Shown in pieces: positions 58,284-64,000 of a stretch of DNA of 64,000 nucleotides. The stretch spans positions 558,001 through 622,000 of the forward strand of contig NC_012964.1 of the NCBI RefSeq assembly GCF_000027005.1, given 5' to 3'. The notes under the pieces are model-generated. The model worked only from the letters and a program-made list of their open reading frames with translations, was not told the DNA's origin and made no database searches. The stretch's first letter is position 1; each line of letters begins with the position of its first letter. A program made the position numbers and the translations under genes. The stretch comes from Komagataella phaffii GS115 (taxonomy: Eukaryota; Ascomycota; Pichiomycetes; Pichiales; Pichiaceae).

Positions 58284-60443
58284 ATGAACGAGGCTGAGCC
58301 ACTAGACAAAACTTCCCTGAATGAAGACAAGATTCAGGATTCCCTGTTTTCCAATGAGAACCCAACAACACTTACTGGATCTGAGGAAATCCTGTTGAAA
58401 GAAACTGAGGATGCGGAGATCGACCTCAATCTGATCGCAAGATTTAAACATGCCTGTGTCATTGGTGACCTGAAAACCGTGCAAGATATTCTGGAGAATG
58501 GATTACTGTCGGTGGATGAACTTGACGACGAAAACTTGACAGGACTTCACTGGGCTGGCTTGAACAATCGGTATTCTGTCTGCAAATATCTGATCGAGAA
58601 AGGCGCTGATCTTTCTCTCGTGGGTGGTGAATTGTCTGCAACTCCGTTACATTTTGCAGCTCAAAGAGGTCATGTGTACATTGCAGACCTCATGCTTTCA
58701 CATGGTGCTAACGTAACCGCTAAAGACTCTCAAGGTGCCGATATCCTACAGGCCGCAGTTCTTTCGGGTAATGTTCTTCTGGTTATATACTTGCTGAACA
58801 CTCAAGATCAATGTAACATCAATACTCACGATAAGAATTTGCTAACTCCTTTGCATTGGGCAAGTTATAGAGGTGATGCTTTGACGGTGGACATCTTGTT
58901 GAAACACGGAGCTGATGTGACAATGGTTGATAATAAAGGATTCACGCCTTTATACTGGGCTTTGACTAGGCCAGATATTAGAATCATAAAGATTCTGGTA
59001 GCATATGGCTCGAGTCTTCATGTTGAGACCTTGGAAGGACAGAAAAATGCCTTCAAGATTGCCCAAGAAATGGAAACTGAAAGCTTACTGCTAGCTGCCT
59101 TAAAGCTTAACGACCAGAACCCAGATGGGTCTCCAACAAAACACTATCTTACGGAAAAACAAGCCAAGAGCATAACATTTTTTACGCCGTATCTAGTCCT
59201 ATTTGCCGCTTTACACCTGGTTAAGTTCCAGTCCAGTCTTTGGTTGCTCAATCTGGCTATATTGGTTGTTGTTGCGTTTGCTGCAGTCAAACTTCTTAAC
59301 GTATTTGCGTTTCCAGTCTATCTACGAGTCCATGGCCCTCTTTTGAAGTCACCTTATCTTGCAGGAACATTTTCAGCCACCGCTTTTTGGGCTATCTTTA
59401 CTTGGCTAGTTCGCATTCTACCGTTTACTCTCTTTGAGAGTTTTGTTATCAACGTCATATTTGCAGCAATGTCCGGCTTAATGATTTTGACATTCTATAA
59501 GACCTTGATGTTAAATCCTGGATACGTCCCATTGCCCTTGGAAAAGTCGGAAATCAAGAAAACGATCGAAGATCTTCTAGAGCTACACAAATATGACACT
59601 CGCCATTTTTGCATCAAGAGTTTCATTCGTAAGCCAAAAAGGAGTTGCTACTCAGAGTTTCAAAAACGAACTGTGGCCAGATATGATCATTTCTGTCCTT
59701 GGGTATTTAACGATATTGGGGTCAGAAACCATAAGCCTTTTATTGCCTTTTCAGTCTCTCTTCAAGTGGCCATTCTATGTTTCATAATCTTGACCATAGA
59801 GTACTTCGATGAAATGAAGCTTACGAACGAGAAAGAAATCAAACATAGCTGCTCGTTTCTTGGAGAAGATCTTTGTAAAGGTTATCGTGGAGCTCCTTTT
59901 ACTTTTAACGTATTGGTTTGGGTGACCTTTCAATTTATTTGGTTGTCTATGGTTAACATTGTTCAGTTCATCCAAATTTTCAAGGGATTAACTACTGAAG
60001 AGGCAAAAAACTTCAGTAACCCAGACAGAATGAACAAGCCATGGGAGAACTTTGGTTCAGTCCCTCCCGAATTTTGGAATGACGGTAGCACTTTGGACCC
60101 CTTAGAAGTGGAAGGACCGGACTTTGAAAATAGTCATGAAGCTTGTCAATCTCCCATGGAAAGAATTAAAGGAGGGTTCAACAAATGCTTTAAATTGGTT
60201 GGTATAGACCAATTACTAGGAATGGCCAGAGAGGTGGTAAAGAATACTCACCGTCAAAGGTACACTGACTTTGGATGGAAACAGAACATGATTGACTTTT
60301 GGTTTTTGCGAGATGAGGATGAAGGATTGTCAATGGAAACCCTATTTCGAATTCCAATCAAAGGTGAGGGAAATCTGAATGGTAAACTGGTTGATTATTA
60401 TACCCTATGGGAGCTTCCAGGAGAAAACAGTGAACCCGTGTAG
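58284..60443 (+). CDS. AKR1: Akr1-type ankyrin-repeat palmitoyltransferase
   Basis: 719 residues. About six ankyrin repeats (roughly 50-270, for example TPLHFAAQRGHVYIADLMLSHGA) are followed by four or more membrane spans and a cysteine-rich DHHC-type domain. The active-site motif reads Asp468-His469-Phe470-Cys471, so it is DHFC in place of DHHC; S. cerevisiae Akr1 has DHYC, so an altered third residue is a family habit. Akr1 palmitoylates Yck1/Yck2 and other cytosolic proteins at the Golgi and endosome. Flanking CRD residues such as HFCIKSFIRKPKRSCYSEF fit. The catalytic Cys is present. Confidence 0.95.
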   Translation: MNEAEPLDKTSLNEDKIQDSLFSNENPTTLTGSEEILLKETEDAEIDLNLIARFKHACVIGDLKTVQDILENGLLSVDELDDENLTGLHWAGLNNRYSVCKYLIEKGADLSLVGGELSATPLHFAAQRGHVYIADLMLSHGANVTAKDSQGADILQAAVLSGNVLLVIYLLNTQDQCNINTHDKNLLTPLHWASYRGDALTVDILLKHGADVTMVDNKGFTPLYWALTRPDIRIIKILVAYGSSLHVETLEGQKNAFKIAQEMETESLLLAALKLNDQNPDGSPTKHYLTEKQAKSITFFTPYLVLFAALHLVKFQSSLWLLNLAILVVVAFAAVKLLNVFAFPVYLRVHGPLLKSPYLAGTFSATAFWAIFTWLVRILPFTLFESFVINVIFAAMSGLMILTFYKTLMLNPGYVPLPLEKSEIKKTIEDLLELHKYDTRHFCIKSFIRKPKRSCYSEFQKRTVARYDHFCPWVFNDIGVRNHKPFIAFSVSLQVAILCFIILTIEYFDEMKLTNEKEIKHSCSFLGEDLCKGYRGAPFTFNVLVWVTFQFIWLSMVNIVQFIQIFKGLTTEEAKNFSNPDRMNKPWENFGSVPPEFWNDGSTLDPLEVEGPDFENSHEACQSPMERIKGGFNKCFKLVGIDQLLGMAREVVKNTHRQRYTDFGWKQNMIDFWFLRDEDEGLSMETLFRIPIKGEGNLNGKLVDYYTLWELPGENSEPV

Positions 60444-60579
60444 GTATATAGGAGTTCCTTACAGCCGGCCCAATCTCATTACATACTTTTACTTCATCTG
60501 AATGTTTCTATCTATAACCTCCTCGAAAATTAAATTTATAAGTAACAGCCGATACACTTCCTTAATAGAAGATCCTACA

Positions 60580-62355
60580 ATGATAGGGAGGAGAGTATTG
60601 GGTCAGGTACCCAATGAAGGGGAATTATCACCTACGGCCAGTCCTAACGGTGCTGAATCCCTTAGCTGTCCCATATGTAATGAAAATATGATCAACTTGG
60701 GTCAACTCAACCAACATCTGGACGATACTCATACGAACAATGATCCCTCAGAATCCGTTAATATAGGACCGTATTTAGAGAAAGATTTGAAAAATTGGTT
60801 CAGGACAAAAGTTGTTGATAGAGCGAACAGTCTTCATCCACTGATCAGCTCTAAATTGAATACTATGGATGTTGTGGATAATATGGGATACTTCACAATA
60901 AGTGATAGTGCCACAAGTTCAGCTCCCAACTCGACAACGAATTCTAGAATTAGCTCTCCTGGCTTGGAGACAAGCGAAATATCTAGGTCGCATTGGAAGA
61001 AGCCTAAAGGTAATGACTTTTGTCATTTGAAAGAATGTAAGAGAAGACTCAATATTAAGAATGGCATAGTCAATTGCAGGAAATGTGGCTTTTTGTTCTG
61101 TAATGAGCATACCTACTATAGAATAAAGGTAAATCAAACCCTGCAGTATGATCCATTAGGCGGGCAGTTTGTGAGATGTTGTATCACTTGCTTTACGAAT
61201 AAGCCGTTCTTTAATAACTTCGAAGGATTCGCTCTTGATGATACCAAAACTTTCCAGGAGCTGAGAGAAAAGAGACTGGAATCTGATAGATTAAAAACAA
61301 TAGTCTTGGAAAAACGACTACGAAAGATATTTGCATTTGTGTATGATAGGGATAATCCATCCAAGGTAAACAACAGTGAAGTGACAAACTATGTGAAGCA
61401 AATCATCCATTGGCAGACTGATAATGAACTGAACAATTGTCCGCTATGCTTTAAACAGTTTGGAAGATTTCTTATGAGAAAACACCACTGTAGATTATGC
61501 GGTGAAATTCGATGTGACGACGGTTGCTCTCTAGATATTCCCATGAATTATCTGAAACAATTGTTTGATCAATCCCCGGAAACTAATGAACAGTATGACC
61601 AAAATCACCCCACCGAAGACGACACGATAGTGTTTGATAAGGTATCCTTAAGAATTTGCAAGTTATGCAAGAATAGAGTGTTCCATAGGCGGCTATTCAC
61701 TCAGAATAGATCATCAAGTACAGGCATAGATGACCTATTGAGTACCATTCGCCTGGTAAATATATATAAGGAAAAAATCCACCAACTTCTTCCTGGTTTT
61801 GAAGAAGATCTTCAGCGATTACAAACCATTGACTCAGCCTCCAATTCCAATCAAATATTGCCTACCAAGGAGCTGGAGGATGATGAACAGTTTCTGAAAA
61901 TGTTGGTTGAGAAACGATACAAGATCATGAGTGTCTTCAACAAGATTGATAAAATAGCCAAGGGTTTAAAACTGACCATCGACCAGAATGATACACTTCT
62001 CTCCCTAAAAAAGCCGCTAGCTGAGGGAATGACCATCGATCAATTAAAAATTGCAAGATCGATATACATGCAGCTGGCCTCCTTCCTTCAAGAGAATATG
62101 TTGAAGCTTCAAAAAGTTCCTAATCTGACAAACAAACCCAGCACCGAAAACGAAGGTTTGAGTAAGCTAGAAATTAGAGAGTACAGGGACAAATTGATGG
62201 TACTTCAAGAACAGCACTATTTAATCAATTCAATGATAGATGATTCGAAGAAGAAAAGGAAGTTTGACGATCTGAAGATTCTAGACGAAAACTTAGCAGA
62301 CATTGAGACAGAGATTCAAACAATTTCAAGAAAACTAGGAGACGATTCATTTTAG
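60580..62355 (+). CDS. PEP7: Vac1/Pep7, FYVE-domain endosomal tethering factor
   Basis: 591 residues from the ATG at 60580; an upstream in-frame ATG (60502) would add 26 residues. An N-terminal C2H2 finger (CPICNENMINLGQLNQHLDDTH) is followed by a first, atypical FYVE-like Cys cluster (NCRKCGFLFCNEH). The main FYVE domain has the phosphoinositide motif RKHHCRLCGE. A long coiled-coil C-terminal half follows (about 400-591). The protein binds PI3P and the Rab Vps21 and directs Golgi-to-endosome fusion with Vps45 and Pep12. The VLGQVPNEGE segment near the preferred start resembles the family N-terminus. Confidence 0.93.
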   Translation: MIGRRVLGQVPNEGELSPTASPNGAESLSCPICNENMINLGQLNQHLDDTHTNNDPSESVNIGPYLEKDLKNWFRTKVVDRANSLHPLISSKLNTMDVVDNMGYFTISDSATSSAPNSTTNSRISSPGLETSEISRSHWKKPKGNDFCHLKECKRRLNIKNGIVNCRKCGFLFCNEHTYYRIKVNQTLQYDPLGGQFVRCCITCFTNKPFFNNFEGFALDDTKTFQELREKRLESDRLKTIVLEKRLRKIFAFVYDRDNPSKVNNSEVTNYVKQIIHWQTDNELNNCPLCFKQFGRFLMRKHHCRLCGEIRCDDGCSLDIPMNYLKQLFDQSPETNEQYDQNHPTEDDTIVFDKVSLRICKLCKNRVFHRRLFTQNRSSSTGIDDLLSTIRLVNIYKEKIHQLLPGFEEDLQRLQTIDSASNSNQILPTKELEDDEQFLKMLVEKRYKIMSVFNKIDKIAKGLKLTIDQNDTLLSLKKPLAEGMTIDQLKIARSIYMQLASFLQENMLKLQKVPNLTNKPSTENEGLSKLEIREYRDKLMVLQEQHYLINSMIDDSKKKRKFDDLKILDENLADIETEIQTISRKLGDDSF

Positions 62356-62381
62356 ATGGCGTATAGATAACATTATGGGAC

Positions 62382-64000
62382 CTACAAACTTTGTGCATTA
62401 TTTATTTCAGCCTGCTGATCCTGATTCATCTGCTGTATGACGGGCTCAAAGATGAAGTTTGGGTTGTACTCCCAGCTATTAATATTGGACAAGAAGTCTG
62501 GAAAAATTTCGTTAGTAGGTCGTTGCTCTCCTTGATTAATACTTTGATTGTAGACGTTGGGGTAATTTATATCCACAGGATTCCCATTCGTGTTGTTTTT
62601 TGGGTTCCTGTTCCCATTTTCATACTCGCCTGATGGTGGGAGACCGAACGACTGTCTATTCGAATTGGCTTCAGTGTAGGGCGTAAAATGATATCTTTGA
62701 TTGGCCAAATCACTATTCATAGTTGTTGACAAATAACTTAAATCGTTGTAACTACTGTTGGCAGTGCTATTGATCTTGTTAAACTGGCTCCCATTAAATG
62801 AAAAGACATTATCACCTGATGATGCGTTTGTAGTGTCAGATGGTTCAGGGATCAAAAATTCGTTCAGGGAAGGGGTTATTGTAGGACCTTGCCTGGGGTT
62901 TAGCACCAACTTCACATTGTCTTGGTTTTCCAGTTTGATAGATGCTGTTTCACTGCTGTTACTGGAATCATTTATATCATCGTCCAACAAAGTTAAATCG
63001 ACTGTTGTTCTGTTTGGAAGCCCAATCTGCTCAAAAAGTTTGTGAATGTTTCTTAGCTTAATGAAATTATCTTTCGCAACATGATTACCACAATTTGCCA
63101 TATACTTGAGTAGTTCAACACCTTTATCCAACTGACTGTATGATTTACCGGTGAAAATAGCCATCATTAATATTAGGACGGAAGAGAAGCAGAAATGAGT
63201 GTCCCAGTAGTCAAAAATGGGCAATCCTTCAATCTTTCGTAGTTGGTACAGCAGGTCAATGGAGTGGCATGCTGCTAAGATACACCGAGATGTAATCTGT
63301 CTTGTTTGCTCTGTTTCAACCAAGTACTTTTTGAAAATTACAAGTACAAGGGGTCTGGTGGTGGTAATAATGTACTGATTGAACTTCAAAAAAAGATGAA
63401 TCAAAGGTCTTTTTGTATCATTATTGTTACTGGCAATATCCCTGTTCAACTGAATGAAGTCTTCCTTCAAATTTCTTTCAAAATGCTCTTCCAGAAGCTT
63501 TAAACAAGCTAGAGTGTTGTTTATGATATCCTCTGTGGTCTCTCGGTGTAGCATGACAGTGTTCTTATCTCCAAAGTAAGACCTCTTCGAATGATTGTAG
63601 ATGAGAGAAAGAATCTTACCGGCAAATTTGCCTAGCTGCACTTGCCTCTGCAATATCGTGCCATCAAATCCATCACCTAGGTCAAGGAAATTCTCCGTAG
63701 GTAATTCAATGTCAGTTTGATCAAAAGTTATATGCTGCGGTAATCGTACTCTGGAGGTCGCAAAAGAATCCAGTATGAATGTTGTCCACCATACTCGTTT
63801 CCTTTTCTCATTGTAAATGACATCATTATTGGTGGTGTTAACATACTTCGTATGAAGGCCAAGAACTAAACACAACCTCGTGGCTAATCCTAAGTAGGCA
63901 TATGATGTAGTGATTCTGTTTAGGGATTGTGAGTAATAGGCAATCAAAAGGCAATTCTGGATATTCGTCAAACTTGGATCTTCTTCAATGTAGTTTGAGA
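62382..64000 (-). CDS. Fungal-specific transcription factor, partial (N-terminus outside window)
   Basis: The frame is open to the right edge; the first 530-540 codons seen here are the C-terminal part. A fungal-specific transcription-factor (middle homology) domain begins almost at once (SYAYLGLATRLCLVLGLH, then KRKRVWWTTFILDSFATSRV), as in Gal4-class Zn2Cys6 regulators. The zinc cluster would lie beyond 64000. The last 200 residues are Asn/Ser-rich and low-complexity, a likely activation region. The target is unknown. It is convergent with PEP7, with 26 bp between stop codons. Confidence 0.88.
   Translation of the reverse strand, partial: SNYIEEDPSLTNIQNCLLIAYYSQSLNRITTSYAYLGLATRLCLVLGLHTKYVNTTNNDVIYNEKRKRVWWTTFILDSFATSRVRLPQHITFDQTDIELPTENFLDLGDGFDGTILQRQVQLGKFAGKILSLIYNHSKRSYFGDKNTVMLHRETTEDIINNTLACLKLLEEHFERNLKEDFIQLNRDIASNNNDTKRPLIHLFLKFNQYIITTTRPLVLVIFKKYLVETEQTRQITSRCILAACHSIDLLYQLRKIEGLPIFDYWDTHFCFSSVLILMMAIFTGKSYSQLDKGVELLKYMANCGNHVAKDNFIKLRNIHKLFEQIGLPNRTTVDLTLLDDDINDSSNSSETASIKLENQDNVKLVLNPRQGPTITPSLNEFLIPEPSDTTNASSGDNVFSFNGSQFNKINSTANSSYNDLSYLSTTMNSDLANQRYHFTPYTEANSNRQSFGLPPSGEYENGNRNPKNNTNGNPVDINYPNVYNQSINQGEQRPTNEIFPDFLSNINSWEYNPNFIFEPVIQQMNQDQQAEINNAQSL

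Overview
The window is nuclear DNA of a budding yeast, most probably a methylotroph of the genus Komagataella (Pichia pastoris/phaffii group). It has dense protein-coding genes on both strands, almost no introns, and short intergenic gaps. It carries a single dispersed 5S rRNA gene and a secreted copper amine oxidase that matches the P. pastoris lysyl oxidase in its TPQ motif and copper ligands. The neighbourhood KEX2 - NAR1 - amine oxidase - ZWF1 fits what I remember of K. phaffii chromosome 2. The species call is from memory and was not searched. I see no phage, IS, CRISPR, centromere or intact transposon.

Layout. 1-16.4 kb: 3' part of the CCH1 calcium channel, HDA1 (minus), a TRE1/TRE2-like transferrin-receptor-family protein (minus), SPT14/GPI3 (plus), ORC3 (minus, with a small 5' intron), KEX2 (minus) and NAR1 (plus). 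16.4-24.4 kb: a 68-codon basic protein, the copper amine oxidase, ZWF1, a monocarboxylate-transporter-like MFS protein and a 57-codon single-membrane-span protein, all plus. 24.5-32.1 kb: GDH2, a bacterial-type zinc alcohol dehydrogenase, a small tRNA-binding-domain protein and an ECM4-type glutathione transferase, all minus. 32.4-37.8 kb: a Ser-rich orphan, the 5S gene (minus), a large orphan and a MOSC/mARC-like protein. 37.8-46.1 kb: a Zn2Cys6 regulator, SHE4, YNG2, a DUF4112-like membrane protein and CNE1, all minus. 46.4-64 kb: SDH5, CDC37, HSP78 (minus), a mitochondrial membrane protein (minus), MGR1, EMC1, an orphan multispan membrane protein, AKR1, VAC1/PEP7, and a second zinc-cluster-type regulator (minus) that runs off the right edge.

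The genes do not form operons; they are independent eukaryotic units. Loose themes are secretion and ER/endosome function (SPT14, KEX2, CNE1, EMC1, AKR1, VAC1, TRE1), mitochondrial proteostasis and metabolism (HSP78, MGR1, SDH5, the tRNA-binding protein), chaperones (CDC37, HSP78, SHE4, CNE1), chromatin and replication (HDA1, YNG2, ORC3), and redox or carbon/nitrogen metabolism (ZWF1, GDH2, the ADH, amine oxidase, ECM4).

The most informative non-obvious observations are: a reconstructed ORC3 intron giving a new first exon; the dispersed 5S gene; a TRE1-like protein whose peptidase metal ligands look lost but which keeps a PPxY motif; a perfect heat-shock element in front of HSP78; a repeated GTCACGTGA/AT-rich promoter element; UPRE-like sites at CNE1; an mARC-like MOSC protein in a yeast; a bacterial-looking ADH; a DHFC variant in the AKR1 active site; and three orphan proteins. 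I found no clear new multi-gene system.
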